A stretch of DNA of 53,800 bases from Campylobacterales bacterium. Its GTDB lineage: Bacteria > Campylobacterota > Campylobacteria > Campylobacterales > QNZT01. The stretch spans positions 1 through 53,800 of the forward strand of contig JALVVN010000004.1 of assembly GCA_027023405.1 (NCBI GenBank). The letters are read 5' to 3'. This document shows positions 1-9,419 of this stretch, one piece after another (the stretch's first letter is position 1; the number at the start of each line of letters is the position of its first letter). The position numbers and the translations under genes were made by a program. Below the pieces are notes generated by a model that saw nothing but the letters and a program-made list of their open reading frames with translations, searched no databases and was not told the DNA's origin.

Positions 1-1512
1 CGCTACGGACTCGAAGCAGGTAGCAAAGCGGAGCTCCTACTTGCCATCTATCTCACGACGCAAGATCGTCCGATTCTTGTGAACGGTTTTAAGGATCGGG
101 AGCTCATTGAGATGGCATTTCTCTCAGCTAAAATGGGACAAGATATCACCTTGACGATTGAAGGTATTCACGAACTCGAATCGATCATTGAAGTAGCAAA
201 AGCACACCCTCACATCCGACCCAAGATCGGCATCCGTATCAAGCTTCACTCTCAAGGGATCGGCATTTGGGCAAAGAGTGTCGGCGCCAACTCCAAATTT
301 GGTCTCACCTCTACCGAACTTCTTGAGGCGATCGACTTGATGAAAGCACACAATCTCATCGATCACTTTACGATGATCCACTTTCATATCGGATCACAAA
401 TCACACAGATCGCTCCGCTCAAAAAGGCACTCAAAGAGGCGGGGCACATCTATAGTGATCTCATCACGCTGGGTGCGAGATCTCTCACGACGATCAACCT
501 CGGTGGCGGTTTGGCGATCGAATACTCCCAAACCAAACCGAGCATCAACTACTCCCTCCAAGAGTATGCCAACGATGTCGTCTTTATGCTCCAGAGTATC
601 GCCCAAACCAAAGGGGTAAAGCAACCTCATATCATCCTCGAATCGGGTCGTTTTGTGAGCGCTCCCCATGCAATGCTCGTTGCACCGGTCTTTGAGCTCT
701 TTTCCCAAGAGTACTCCCAAAACGCACTCAAACTCAAAGAGAAAAATCCACCTCTTATCGATGAACTCTACGCCCTCTATCGAGATATCACACCGACCAA
801 TGCAAGAGAGTTTCTGCATGACAGCTTCGATCATCTCAACTCCATCTTTACCCTCTTTGATCTCGGATATGTCGATCTCATCGATCGATCCAATGCGGAG
901 ATTTTGACCCATCTCATTATGAAAAAATCGATCATGCTACTTCGTGATACCCATCTTGAAGATCTGCTCAAGATGCGTGATCAGATTCAAGAGAAGTATT
1001 TGATGAACTTCTCCCTCTTTCAGAGTATGGCTGATTTTTGGGGACTCAAACAGCACTTCCCGATTATGCCCCTCTCCAAGCTCAATGAGAAACCGACCCA
1101 CTCTGCCAACCTGTGGGATATCACTTGCGACAGTGACGGAGAGATCGCCTTTGCAGAGGATGAACCACTCTATCTGCATGAGGTCGATCTGGAGAAAGAG
1201 GAGTATTTTATCGGCTTTTTTCTCCTCGGAGCCTATCAGGAGGTGTTGGGAATGCGCCACAACCTCTTTGCCCACCCTAGCGAAGCAACCATCACTATCG
1301 ATGAATCGGGCTATGAAATTAGAAATTTAACCCAAAGCGCTTCAATCATTGCAATTTTAGACGATTTGGAATATGATACAAAAGATATCCGAAACTCCCT
1401 TGAAGAGAGAATTAAGCAGAGTCCGCACATCCCAGTGGAAGAAAAAGTCGAAACTTTGGCACATCTACAGCGACTCTTGGATGAGAACGGTTATCTCAAA
1501 ACTATTGATTAG
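1..1512 (+). CDS. speA: Biosynthetic arginine decarboxylase, C-terminal part (cut by window start)
   Basis: This is a PLP-dependent fold-III decarboxylase that converts arginine to agmatine, the first step of one route to putrescine. The reading frame is open from base 1, so about 503 residues of a protein that is usually 610-660 long are present. The N-terminus with the PLP lysine lies outside the window. Visible family motifs are FHIGSQI, the glycine-rich GGGLAIEY phosphate-binding loop, ESGRFVSAPHA, the active-site cysteine motif TCDSDGEI and the C-terminal GAYQEVLGMRHNLF. The stop lies 11 bases before cysE, so the two are probably co-transcribed. Identification is secure from the motifs. 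Confidence 0.95.
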   Translation, partial: RYGLEAGSKAELLLAIYLTTQDRPILVNGFKDRELIEMAFLSAKMGQDITLTIEGIHELESIIEVAKAHPHIRPKIGIRIKLHSQGIGIWAKSVGANSKFGLTSTELLEAIDLMKAHNLIDHFTMIHFHIGSQITQIAPLKKALKEAGHIYSDLITLGARSLTTINLGGGLAIEYSQTKPSINYSLQEYANDVVFMLQSIAQTKGVKQPHIILESGRFVSAPHAMLVAPVFELFSQEYSQNALKLKEKNPPLIDELYALYRDITPTNAREFLHDSFDHLNSIFTLFDLGYVDLIDRSNAEILTHLIMKKSIMLLRDTHLEDLLKMRDQIQEKYLMNFSLFQSMADFWGLKQHFPIMPLSKLNEKPTHSANLWDITCDSDGEIAFAEDEPLYLHEVDLEKEEYFIGFFLLGAYQEVLGMRHNLFAHPSEATITIDESGYEIRNLTQSASIIAILDDLEYDTKDIRNSLEERIKQSPHIPVEEKVETLAHLQRLLDENGYLKTID

Positions 1513-1523
1513 AAGGATTTGCA

Positions 1524-2237
1524 ATGGGGAAATGCTCCCTTTTTAAGATCATCAAAGAGGATCTCTCTGTACCATGGAAAAATGATCCCGCCATCACCTC
1601 ACGATTAGAACTTTTGACAAACTATCCGGGTGTCTGGGCACTGATCAACTATCGTATCGCCAATCGCCTCTACAAGAGAGGATGGAAGATACCCGCACGG
1701 ATTATTATGGGACTCACACAAGTCGTCACCAATGTCGATATCCATCCGGCTTGTACTATCGGGAAACGGGTCTTTATTGATCACGCTTTTGGTGTAGTAA
1801 TCGGTGAGACGGCGGTCATTGAGGATGATGTCTTGATCTATCAAGGTGTCACGCTTGGAGGGGTGAGTCTTGAAAAGGGAACCAAAAGACACCCAACGAT
1901 TCGACGAGGTGCCGTCATAGGTGGCGGTGCAAAAGTATTGGGAAATATTGAGATCGGAGAGTTTGCACGCGTCGGAGCCAACTCCGTCGTCATCAAATCC
2001 GTTCCTCCCGAATGCACTGCCGTCGGCATTCCTGCACGCGTCATCAACAAAGGAAAAGACAAATCCAAACTCTCACACAATAAAATCCCCGATATCAATA
2101 AGCAACTCTTCATCTACCTGACCAAGCGGATAGAAAACCTCGAAGATGCACTGCTACACCATCACGAAAAAGAGTTACCAAAACGCGATCAAGAGCTCGA
2201 AAAAATCTATAAAGATTTTATCGACTCTATCGATTGA
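1524..2237 (+). CDS. cysE: Serine O-acetyltransferase
   Basis: The enzyme makes O-acetylserine from serine and acetyl-CoA, the committed step of cysteine synthesis, in the cytoplasm. The 237-residue protein has an alpha-helical N-terminal part, then the left-handed hexapeptide-repeat helix from about residue 70. The catalytic stretch DHAFGVVIGETAVIED and the acetyl-CoA-binding GVTLGGV and VGIPARVI segments are typical of SATs. A short charged C-terminal tail (about 176-237) goes beyond the core. AAGGA lies just before the ATG. It follows speA by 11 bases and ends 6 bases from the convergent lipoprotein gene. Confidence 0.95.
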   Translation: MGKCSLFKIIKEDLSVPWKNDPAITSRLELLTNYPGVWALINYRIANRLYKRGWKIPARIIMGLTQVVTNVDIHPACTIGKRVFIDHAFGVVIGETAVIEDDVLIYQGVTLGGVSLEKGTKRHPTIRRGAVIGGGAKVLGNIEIGEFARVGANSVVIKSVPPECTAVGIPARVINKGKDKSKLSHNKIPDINKQLFIYLTKRIENLEDALLHHHEKELPKRDQELEKIYKDFIDSID

Positions 2238-2240
2238 CCT

Positions 2241-2268
2241 CCGCTATTGAAGTGTAAACTCATAGCGG
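2241..2268. terminator. Hairpin between convergent cysE and lipoprotein gene
   Basis: A perfect 7-base inverted repeat (CCGCTAT / ATAGCGG) with a 14-base loop overlaps the stop of the minus-strand lipoprotein gene, just beyond the cysE stop. Neither strand has a real T-tract after the stem, so termination function is only a guess from its position between convergent genes. Confidence 0.3.
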
Positions 2269-4493
2269 TTCGTCCAATAGAAGTGGCGCCCCTCACTATT
2301 GTTGAGTGTACTGGCTATAGTGAAATGATCCCCTAGTTGCATCGCAGCTCGCGGGATAAATACTTCAACCAAACCGTTTTGTACCTCTAGGTGGGTATCA
2401 CCACCCTCTACAACATCCCATCGGTCTATCCAACTATCTGCTCCCTCCAAACCTCGAAAGTGGTAGGTATGTTGTAATGTTGGCAGCGAATGTGTAAAAT
2501 AGTCAGCACCGACGGCATTCATTTGATTACCGGTAAAGTGATTATTGTCTGCATCAATCGCCACATGCAAACTCCATACATTTCCATCTTGCGGATCTTG
2601 ACCGAAGTGGGCAGGATCGATCATTGGATTATGAATCTGAACGATATAGAAAGCGGGGTCACGATAGGAGAGTGTGATTTCATCATTGTCAGCTCTCACC
2701 TCATAATGCACCGGATCAACTCTGAAGATCTCCTCGTTGTTAGCATCTAGCACCCGTGCTGAGACTGCAATATGACGATGTGTATAACTCATCTGTGCTC
2801 GCGTCGGTCTCACGGTAATTTGATGATCTTGTACGGTTCGAACCAATTGTGACGGTTGATCGTTAAACGGTTCACCCCACTCTCCATCTCCTCGAAGTGC
2901 AAAAGCTTGATTATCTACAATCCGATACTCCGCACCGATGCCGTTAAACGGCACACCTGTATTGGGGTTGTCATCCTCGTCGATATAAAACTCTGTATGC
3001 GTATTTGCATTGAATTGTCTATTTTGATCTGCGATCGTAAACCAAAAAAATGCAAGATCGTGACTCACTGTCAAGTGAGCATTATCCGGAGTCACAAGTG
3101 TAATATCCTGCACTTGAGCCGGTGCATACGGATGCCATTCTTGATTGATGAGTGATCCCATCACACGAATTGTCGCAGAGAGATGCAACATATCCTTTGG
3201 AATGGTAATTGTAATATCACTATCACTCTCTTGAGGATCAACATGTCCGACAAGTGTCCAGCTCCATCCACCACCGTTGTGCTCATAAACATCATGTTCG
3301 GTAATCAAATACTCTGCTCCCATAGTCCCTAGCGAATAATCAGGATTGGTGTAACCGCTTTGTGGGTTATGATCCGCGTCGATAAAGATCGCATCTGTAC
3401 GATAGGGGGCTGTATGAAGTTGATCATTGTGGAGAGTTAGAGTCAGTGTATCACCATGATCTGTCACATTTAATCTGGAATCCGGTGTTTGACCGCCACC
3501 CTCTCCACCTGCGCCATCTTCTCCATGATCTTCAAGTGTATAAGGTGCGACATCATATCGCTCAATGACTTGCCAATCATTATTTAAAATTCCTGCTACT
3601 GTTTGGATACGATTTGCCAAATGCAAAAGATCTTGATTTACGCGAACTTGCACACTATCTCCCTCGACCCTGCGCTCAACTTGTGCGAGAAATCGCCAAT
3701 GCCATCCTGCATCACCGATATGCTCATAGAGTCTATCATCTTCGATCAAATATTCTGCACCAATATTCCCCCAATTAGGATCATGATATCCAGTCTGAGC
3801 ACTATTATCAGAATCAATAAATATTGAATTTGTATGCATCAATCCTTGAGCAATACTTGAACTTTGTATCTGAAAGATCAACTGCGTTGCATCATCACTG
3901 ACACTATAACCGTTTGGTGTAGGATTAGCTACTTCCTCTCTTAACCGATACGAAACCGCATCCGTCACACGAATCGGATCCCAATTTTGACCATTCAATA
4001 TACCGACTGCACGAATTGTATCTCCGGTATGAATCATGTTTTGAGCAAACTCAAGCTCTCTTTCATCATCGGCTGTATCTCTTTGTGAAACTTCACCGAT
4101 AAATGTCCAGTGCCATCCATTCCCCTCATAGCGATAGAGTTGATTGTTTTGAACCATATATTCTGCACCGATGTGATGAAAAGCACCATGTCCGTGGATA
4201 TAGCCGGTATTGGGATTATTATCTGCATCAATCAACACTGTCATTGCGCGTGCGTCATGACTGGCAATCGATGCATCTTGAAGCTTAAATGACAAAAGAT
4301 TATCATCATTTGTGATAAAAAACCCTTCACTCACCGGTGCCACCCCTGTCCAATTGGCACGCGTCATCTTCTGTGCTGTTGGGATGATCGGTTCCTGAAG
4401 ATTGCTTCTCCCCTGACTGACTGAACTACTCCCACATCCACTCATCATACCGATAAGTGAAATAGAGATCAGTGCATAGAGACTTTTTTTCAT
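2244..4493 (-). CDS. Putative surface or periplasmic lipoprotein with five ~140-residue repeats
   Basis: I do not recognise a named family. The start is placed at the ATG at 4493 (749 aa), which has AGGAGA upstream and begins directly with a signal peptide. An in-frame upstream ATG would put ten charged residues before it. The signal ends at MMSGC, a slightly unusual lipobox with Cys20. The mature protein holds five repeats of about 140 residues. Each contains an acidic loop such as IDADNNPNTGY (about residues 88, 226, 371, 504 and 646), followed 10-17 residues later by IGAEY or a variant. Three repeats also share a W-x-W segment. The DxDxN spacing resembles calcium-binding loops, but that is inference. 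A Gly-rich linker (about 323-337) separates repeats two and three. No catalytic motif is seen; a structural or adhesive role is possible. Confidence 0.85.
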   Translation of the reverse strand: MKKSLYALISISLIGMMSGCGSSSVSQGRSNLQEPIIPTAQKMTRANWTGVAPVSEGFFITNDDNLLSFKLQDASIASHDARAMTVLIDADNNPNTGYIHGHGAFHHIGAEYMVQNNQLYRYEGNGWHWTFIGEVSQRDTADDERELEFAQNMIHTGDTIRAVGILNGQNWDPIRVTDAVSYRLREEVANPTPNGYSVSDDATQLIFQIQSSSIAQGLMHTNSIFIDSDNSAQTGYHDPNWGNIGAEYLIEDDRLYEHIGDAGWHWRFLAQVERRVEGDSVQVRVNQDLLHLANRIQTVAGILNNDWQVIERYDVAPYTLEDHGEDGAGGEGGGQTPDSRLNVTDHGDTLTLTLHNDQLHTAPYRTDAIFIDADHNPQSGYTNPDYSLGTMGAEYLITEHDVYEHNGGGWSWTLVGHVDPQESDSDITITIPKDMLHLSATIRVMGSLINQEWHPYAPAQVQDITLVTPDNAHLTVSHDLAFFWFTIADQNRQFNANTHTEFYIDEDDNPNTGVPFNGIGAEYRIVDNQAFALRGDGEWGEPFNDQPSQLVRTVQDHQITVRPTRAQMSYTHRHIAVSARVLDANNEEIFRVDPVHYEVRADNDEITLSYRDPAFYIVQIHNPMIDPAHFGQDPQDGNVWSLHVAIDADNNHFTGNQMNAVGADYFTHSLPTLQHTYHFRGLEGADSWIDRWDVVEGGDTHLEVQNGLVEVFIPRAAMQLGDHFTIASTLNNSEGRHFYWTNRYEFTLQ

Positions 4494-4752
4494 TAATTTT
4501 TCTCCTTTTTTTGAAAAGTCCATCTATCCTAGTCAAAAAAAAGAGTCAAAGCAAGCAGTTGTAAAAATTATTTAACTAAATAGTCAATATTCCATGTATG
4601 AATTACATAAGGTAGCACAATTCACTTATTGCTTGGCAATAGAAGCACAACCTTAAGTCGGCATATGGAAATTTGTGTCATAACACTAACATCTTTCTCA
4701 TCCACTTTTAAGATACAATTCTACATAGAACACCATAGACAAAGGAAAAATT

Positions 4753-5451
4753 TTGCTGAAACAAAAAGCGTTTGGATTGTGGAGTGCCGTATTTTTAGGT
4801 ATCGGTTCTATGGTAGAGCAATTGCCGGTAATCTAGTATGAATATCTTTTATTTATCGTTATCATTAAATTAACAATTATTATCATTTTTGCAATCATCG
4901 CTTTTTTCTATATCCAACCGCAACTTTTATCTCTCAAAGACAGCCCACCGGTTTTAAATATCTTTTCATCTATTGCACTCACCTTCTTTGCCTATGAAGG
5001 ATTTCGTGTCATTACCAATACGGCAGAAGATATGGAAAATCCCGGTCAATTAATGCTTCGTTCTATGATTATTGCAATACTCTTTGTGATGCTCCTCTAT
5101 ATTACGGTTACTTTCAGCGTTTTCGGCAATCTTCCGCTTCATGAGATCATCAAAGCGAAAGATTACGCACTTGCTGAAGATGCTAAACCTGCTTTTGGTG
5201 AAAACGGCTTTATCATCATGTCTATTGCTGCACTCATCTCTACCGCCTCTTCAATCAACGCAAACCTCTATGCCGTTACCAATGTCACCTATCAAATGGC
5301 AGTCAACGGAGAGCTCCCTAAAGTCTATGAGCGCAATGTTTGGCATAGTACACAAGGTCTTGTCATCAGCACTGCTATACTCATCGCATTTGTGCTCTTT
5401 TTTGACCTTACCCAAATCGCCACCATCGGCTCTATAAAGAGGAACACTTGA
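4753..5451 (+). pseudogene. Decayed APC-family amino-acid permease
   Basis: Three permease pieces remain. The first starts at a TTG after AAAGGA and reads LWSAVFLGIGSMV, the first membrane helix of many APC permeases. It then jumps to GAIAGNLV in another frame, so the GAGIF-like segment is deleted with a frameshift. The third piece resumes in the first frame near 4840 and covers the middle of the transporter, including FFAYEGFR, the ITNTAEDMENP motif and several helices. It ends after LTQIATIGSI with four foreign residues and a stop. The C-terminal helices are missing; intact relatives have about 430-450 residues. It differs from the intact permease at 7967-9301, so it is not a recent copy of it. 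Confidence 0.85.
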
Positions 5452-5473
5452 TATCCGCATTAAGTGCTCCTCT
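5438..5473 (-). terminator. Terminator of the YfdX-family gene
   Basis: Arms of 12 bases (AGAGGAGCACTT and AAGTGTTCCTCT on the minus strand) enclose a 12-base loop and are followed by TTTATAG. The single non-Watson-Crick position is a G-U pair in minus-strand RNA but an A-C clash in plus-strand RNA. The hairpin therefore serves the minus-strand gene ending at 5489, not the permease remnant. Confidence 0.65.
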
Positions 5474-5488
5474 CTAAAACATCTTTAA

Positions 5489-6475
5489 CTATTTTACCGT
5501 TTTCTTCGCATCACTATCTGCCTCTTGTTTGAAGATCTTTGTCTCCTCTTTTGCTTTTATCGTTTCATCCTTTTCATACACTTTTACTTTTTGTTCCGCT
5601 TGATTATGCACTTGATGCTTCTCATGATGCAATTTACCGATCAGATCTCCAAAACTCTTTTTGAGTTTGTCATACAGTTTTTCAACGGCATTTTTACCTT
5701 TAATCTCCTTTTCGATCTCATTAATACTTTGTGTCAAAGCACGATATTCCGATGCGTGCCTATGGGTATAGCCTAGTAGCTCTCCCCTTTTTAGCTCCTC
5801 TTTGGCAGCTTCGAGTAATTTTTTTGCCTCCTCTTTTTTGTTTTTATCGAGCTCTGAAGCCGCAATAACCAAAGATTGTGCACTTAAGATCGGTGTGGGG
5901 ATCACACTCATTGTGGTAACAATCGTACTAAAACCCTCCTCTAATGCCGATAGTGCTCCTTTGCTATCCCCTTTCTTCAACAGCGCCAATGCTTTTTTCG
6001 TTGAAATAGGATAGAGCTTCATCGGAATGGAAACAATAACAATATCCAACTCATCTTTGAGCGGTGACAACAGTGCTCTCGCTTCTTGCGTATCGTGATC
6101 CTTAAGTAACTTTTGTGCATCTTTTAAAATCTTTTCAATCGCCTTTGAATCAGCACCAAATTCAAACGCTTCAACATTCTCTTCCACAGGAATCAAGTCT
6201 AAATTTGGATTTGCTTTAAGTGCTTTTTCAAAATTACTAGAGGCTTTCTCTAAAAGTTTTTGCGCCTCTTTCTCTTGATGCTTCGTTATCTTTTGAACCG
6301 CTTGTATTGTTAGCTCTAAGCCCTCCCCGATCTCTTTGGGTGTTTTTTTCAAATCATTCTGATGCACTTTCGCTGCCTTTTGCATCAAAACCTGCTTAGA
6401 CTCCTTTGCCTCCACGCTTTGTGCACCCAACAACAGTGCAACCGCTACCCATGACAATAAAACTCCTCTTTTCAT
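5489..6475 (-). CDS. YfdX-family periplasmic protein
   Basis: The 328-residue product starts with a clear signal peptide (cleavage near VEAKES) and is then almost wholly helical and rich in Lys, Glu and Ala. It contains segments typical of the YfdX family: a duplicated helical domain at about residues 45-250 with IPMKLYPISTKKALALL, GALSALEEGF and the closing ELLGYTHRHASEY. The C-terminal 60 residues are a charged Lys/Glu/His tail. In enterobacteria YfdX proteins are periplasmic and linked to acid or stress survival; the role here is not known. It is a single gene with its own terminator, next to the broken permease. Confidence 0.75.
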   Translation of the reverse strand: MKRGVLLSWVAVALLLGAQSVEAKESKQVLMQKAAKVHQNDLKKTPKEIGEGLELTIQAVQKITKHQEKEAQKLLEKASSNFEKALKANPNLDLIPVEENVEAFEFGADSKAIEKILKDAQKLLKDHDTQEARALLSPLKDELDIVIVSIPMKLYPISTKKALALLKKGDSKGALSALEEGFSTIVTTMSVIPTPILSAQSLVIAASELDKNKKEEAKKLLEAAKEELKRGELLGYTHRHASEYRALTQSINEIEKEIKGKNAVEKLYDKLKKSFGDLIGKLHHEKHQVHNQAEQKVKVYEKDETIKAKEETKIFKQEADSDAKKTVK

Positions 6476-6645
6476 CTTTTCTCCTTCATTTAAGATATTT
6501 TACGATCGAAAGTATAACCGATTGAGAGATTCTTGTCTGCCACCTAGGTAACAGTCAATAATATTTGGACACCTCTAAAAACCCTAGATACTCATAAGAT
6601 AAAATAAGATAGAATTATTTTCAAAAATCTTTTTGAGGAGAGGCA

Positions 6646-7380
6646 TTGATAGTTCCTGAAGATCCCTACTACAATACGATTTCTCAAGTCTTACAAGACT
6701 CTCCTCTGTTTGGGAAGCTCTCGCCTGAAGTACGACAAAGCGTCATAGAGCAATCATTGCTTCAGGAGTGGAAAAAGGGAGCGGATATCAATCCTGAACT
6801 CTGCAATCAATATGCATTTATCATTATCGAAGGCAAAGTCAAACTGACACATATCGATCCAAACACAGGCAGAAGTGTTGTGCTTTTTCTACTTAAACCG
6901 GGAGATATTTTTGATGTTTTACCCCTACTTGATGGGAAAGAACATATTGTCTTTCCCTCTCCGGTAGAGAACACAAAACTCCTCTATGCTCCCCTTCAGC
7001 AAGCACGGGAATGGATTAACACACATCCAGAATTTAATGCCACATTTCTACCCTATCTTGGACAGCAGATGAGAGAGATTGAACACTTTAACAAATCACT
7101 GGTCTTTTATGATATCTCAACACGATTAGCTCATCTAATCCTGCACCATACACACCAATGCAAAGATGAAGATCAAAAACACTATCCGGTTCACCTCATC
7201 AACAATCTCTCCCACGAATCTCTAGCGCAAATGATAGGTTCCGTTCGTTCTGTCATTACAAGTCAAATCAAAAAATTTAAAGAGGAGGATATCATCGTCT
7301 CCGAGCGTGGAAAACTCGCCGTCAAAAATCTGGAAAAATTGATACAAAAGTGCGATCCTTTTCTAGATCACAATCAATAA
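6646..7380 (+). CDS. Crp/Fnr-family transcriptional regulator
   Basis: The 244-residue protein has a cyclic-nucleotide-binding-like beta-roll (about residues 20-125, with IEGKVKLTHIDPNTGRS and FLLKPGDIFDVLPLLDG), a long dimer helix and a Crp-type winged helix (about 150-225). The recognition region is HESLAQMIGSVRSVITSQI. The start is a TTG at 6646 behind GAGGAGAGG. No Fnr-type N-terminal cysteine cluster is present, so it is not an oxygen-sensing iron-sulphur Fnr; the effector is unknown. Its TAA overlaps the ATG of the DedA gene by one base, implying translational coupling. Confidence 0.9.
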   Translation: MIVPEDPYYNTISQVLQDSPLFGKLSPEVRQSVIEQSLLQEWKKGADINPELCNQYAFIIIEGKVKLTHIDPNTGRSVVLFLLKPGDIFDVLPLLDGKEHIVFPSPVENTKLLYAPLQQAREWINTHPEFNATFLPYLGQQMREIEHFNKSLVFYDISTRLAHLILHHTHQCKDEDQKHYPVHLINNLSHESLAQMIGSVRSVITSQIKKFKEEDIIVSERGKLAVKNLEKLIQKCDPFLDHNQ

Positions 7381-7946
7381 TGCAACATCTTCTGCAAGAG
7401 CTCACACCTCTTATCTCAGACTACGGTCTTTTGATTGTTTTTATCGGTATGATTTTAGAGGGTACGACGATGATCTTAGCCACAGGTATTTTGGTACATT
7501 TAGGTTATCTCTCCTTCTCCGGTGCTTTGGGTGTAGCAATTTTAGGGGCAATTTTAGGCGATCAGCTTTGGTATACGCTAGGAAAATATGCCATCTCAAA
7601 AGTCCTCTCTTTTCTCCCCTCCTTTGCACAACATATGCAAAAACTCAAAGAGAGGATAGATCACAATGGACATTGGCTTGCACTGACTAGTCGTTTTATC
7701 TACGGCGGAGCGATTCTCTTTCCACTCAGTTTGGGAAATTATAGATATCCGTACACAAAATTTGCACTGTTTGATGCTTTCGGAGCAACACTCTGGGCAT
7801 TGAGCGGTATTACGATCGGCTACTACCTCTCCAATACGCTTCAACACTTGGGATACGAAATTCATACTGCTGAACACCTTTTCCTCTATGCATTGGTTGC
7901 AGGCATTGCGATTTGGTGGCTACGAAAACGATTTTTCGCGCATTAA
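7380..7946 (+). CDS. DedA-family membrane protein
   Basis: The 188-residue protein belongs to the DedA/VTT family of inner-membrane proteins, members of which act as undecaprenyl-phosphate or phospholipid flippases. It shows the family's LxxxGMxxEG-like start (IVFIGMILEGTTMI), the GAILGDQLWYTLGK segment, the arginine-containing SRFIYGGAILFPLSLG reentrant motif and four to five hydrophobic stretches. I place the start at 7380, where the regulator's stop and this ATG form TAATG. A longer frame from 7350 would overlap the regulator. Control by the upstream Crp/Fnr protein is plausible from the coupling. Confidence 0.88.
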   Translation: MQHLLQELTPLISDYGLLIVFIGMILEGTTMILATGILVHLGYLSFSGALGVAILGAILGDQLWYTLGKYAISKVLSFLPSFAQHMQKLKERIDHNGHWLALTSRFIYGGAILFPLSLGNYRYPYTKFALFDAFGATLWALSGITIGYYLSNTLQHLGYEIHTAEHLFLYALVAGIAIWWLRKRFFAH

Positions 7947-7966
7947 TAATCTTCTTACCAAAAGCA

Positions 7967-9301
7967 TCAACTGCCATTAGAGGTACCCAAAAAATTTTCC
8001 AATCTCTTGGCAAAACGCGCATAAATATAAGCACCTAGAGTTAAAAGCACATATAGAGCGACAATAAAGAGAAGTTGCATAGGTTTTGTCTGATACTCAT
8101 ACCACAAGATTAGCACCGATCCTATCATCAAGCCGATCATCGCAACGACAGTAAAAAAATCGGATGATTGGGTCTCTTTGCGTATCTTAAAATTGGCGAT
8201 CGCCATCAATAGCGATACAAGCAAAAATGTAATACTCCCAAACTCCAAAATCAACCGCAACCCACCTACCAATATAAGTAGCGATGCACTCAATGCCATT
8301 GCCAAAATCGCATAAGAGGGAATCGTCCCTTTGATGCGTCGAGTCAAGGCGTGTGGCAGATAGCCGTCATCAGCGATACGCGCCATCTGTCGAGAACTCC
8401 CAAACATTGTCCCGCTGATCGCCGAGGAGGTTGCAAGAACCGCACCGGCGATGACAAGGTTTCGCCCTATACTCCCCATGACATCTTCCGCCCCTGCAGC
8501 TAAAGCATACTCCTTATTTTTGATCAAATCCTCGGCAGGTATGGCAATCACCGCTGAAAGTGCAATGATAAAATAGATCGACGCCACCAAAATCACCGCG
8601 CCATAGATAGCTCTAGGGATATTTTGATCCGGGTTCTCCATCTCCTTGACCGCATTGATGACAAGCTGAAACCCTTCATACGCAACAAAGGTAACCGATG
8701 CCACCGTAATAATACTCATCACCCTGCTTGAATGCAAATCATTTGTAAGTGTCTGCACAAATGTATGAAAATCAATTTTTCCAAAATAGATCAGCAGTAG
8801 TGAAATAACAAAGAGAATCGCGAGCTTCACATAAACCATGACATCTTCGATGCGCCCCATTCCTTTCACACTCCAAAGGTTGATCATCGCAAAGATCCAA
8901 ATGATAGCGATCGCCACTATCTTGCGTATCCATAGATTGTGCGCCCACTCTGTTCCACTGATACCGTAGGATGAAAAAGTGTAGGCATAGAGTGCCAAGG
9001 TTGAAATATATCCGAAGATTGTGTACCATCCTATAAAGGATGCCGCTAAATGAGAGCCGGGGTAAGTACGCTTGAAAAAGGCGTAAGTCGCACCCTCATC
9101 TTTATAGTAAACACCCAGTTTTACATAGGAGTATGCCGCAAAGAGCGCGACAACACCTCCCAAAGCGATTGCAAACGGCGCCAAAAATCCCACCATGGAG
9201 ACAGAGATCCCCAAAATGGTAAAGATTCCTCCCCCCACCATACCGCCTACAGCAATAGCAATGAGCTCTTTGAGCCCTAAGCTCTTCCTATTTTGCAACA
9301 T
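7967..9301 (-). CDS. APC-family amino-acid permease
   Basis: This is an intact 444-residue inner-membrane transporter with about 12 hydrophobic helices. The first helix has IAVGGMVGGGIFTILGI, the substrate-binding GG-GIF signature of APC transporters. Others are VAYEGFQLVINAVKEMENP and SSAISGTMFGSSRQMARIADDG. The start is taken at the ATG at 9301 because AAGGAAG lies about seven bases upstream; an ATG two codons earlier (9307) is nearly on top of that site. The substrate cannot be named. It converges on the DedA gene, 20 bases away. Confidence 0.92.
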   Translation of the reverse strand: MLQNRKSLGLKELIAIAVGGMVGGGIFTILGISVSMVGFLAPFAIALGGVVALFAAYSYVKLGVYYKDEGATYAFFKRTYPGSHLAASFIGWYTIFGYISTLALYAYTFSSYGISGTEWAHNLWIRKIVAIAIIWIFAMINLWSVKGMGRIEDVMVYVKLAILFVISLLLIYFGKIDFHTFVQTLTNDLHSSRVMSIITVASVTFVAYEGFQLVINAVKEMENPDQNIPRAIYGAVILVASIYFIIALSAVIAIPAEDLIKNKEYALAAGAEDVMGSIGRNLVIAGAVLATSSAISGTMFGSSRQMARIADDGYLPHALTRRIKGTIPSYAILAMALSASLLILVGGLRLILEFGSITFLLVSLLMAIANFKIRKETQSSDFFTVVAMIGLMIGSVLILWYEYQTKPMQLLFIVALYVLLTLGAYIYARFAKRLENFLGTSNGS

Positions 9302-9312
9302 AAACATCTTCC

Positions 9313-9339
9313 TTTGATAATAATGAGAACTATTATAGC
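9313..9339 (-). promoter_or_regulatory. Possible Fur-like A/T operator upstream of the permease
   Basis: The stretch GATAATAATGAGAACTATTA just upstream of the permease start resembles the hexamer array of Fur boxes, with an imperfect GATAAT/ATTAT symmetry. The match is partial and the region is A/T-rich, so this is a weak call. Confidence 0.25.
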
Positions 9340-9391
9340 AAAAAGTATGGGAGGGAAGTGCTACTGTTGTAACAAAAATAGGGAGTAATGC

Positions 9392-9411
9392 GTGTGGCAA
9401 TTACGCCACAC
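9392..9411. other. Inverted repeat after the outer-membrane protein gene
   Basis: A perfect 7-base inverted repeat (GTGTGGC / GCCACAC) with a 6-base loop lies 9 bases beyond the stop of the minus-strand gene ending at 9420. There is no T-tract on the minus strand, so any termination would be weak or Rho-assisted. Confidence 0.35.
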
Positions 9412-9419
9412 AAAAAGCG

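Noticed and set aside
394-912. 172-residue open frame opposite speA
   Set aside because: It lies entirely inside the strongly supported speA gene on the other strand and has no family features or ribosome site.
4494-4752. Small gene between the repeat lipoprotein and the permease remnant
   Set aside because: The only frame (about 70 residues from 4629) reads through the permease start in a wrong frame and has no ribosome site.
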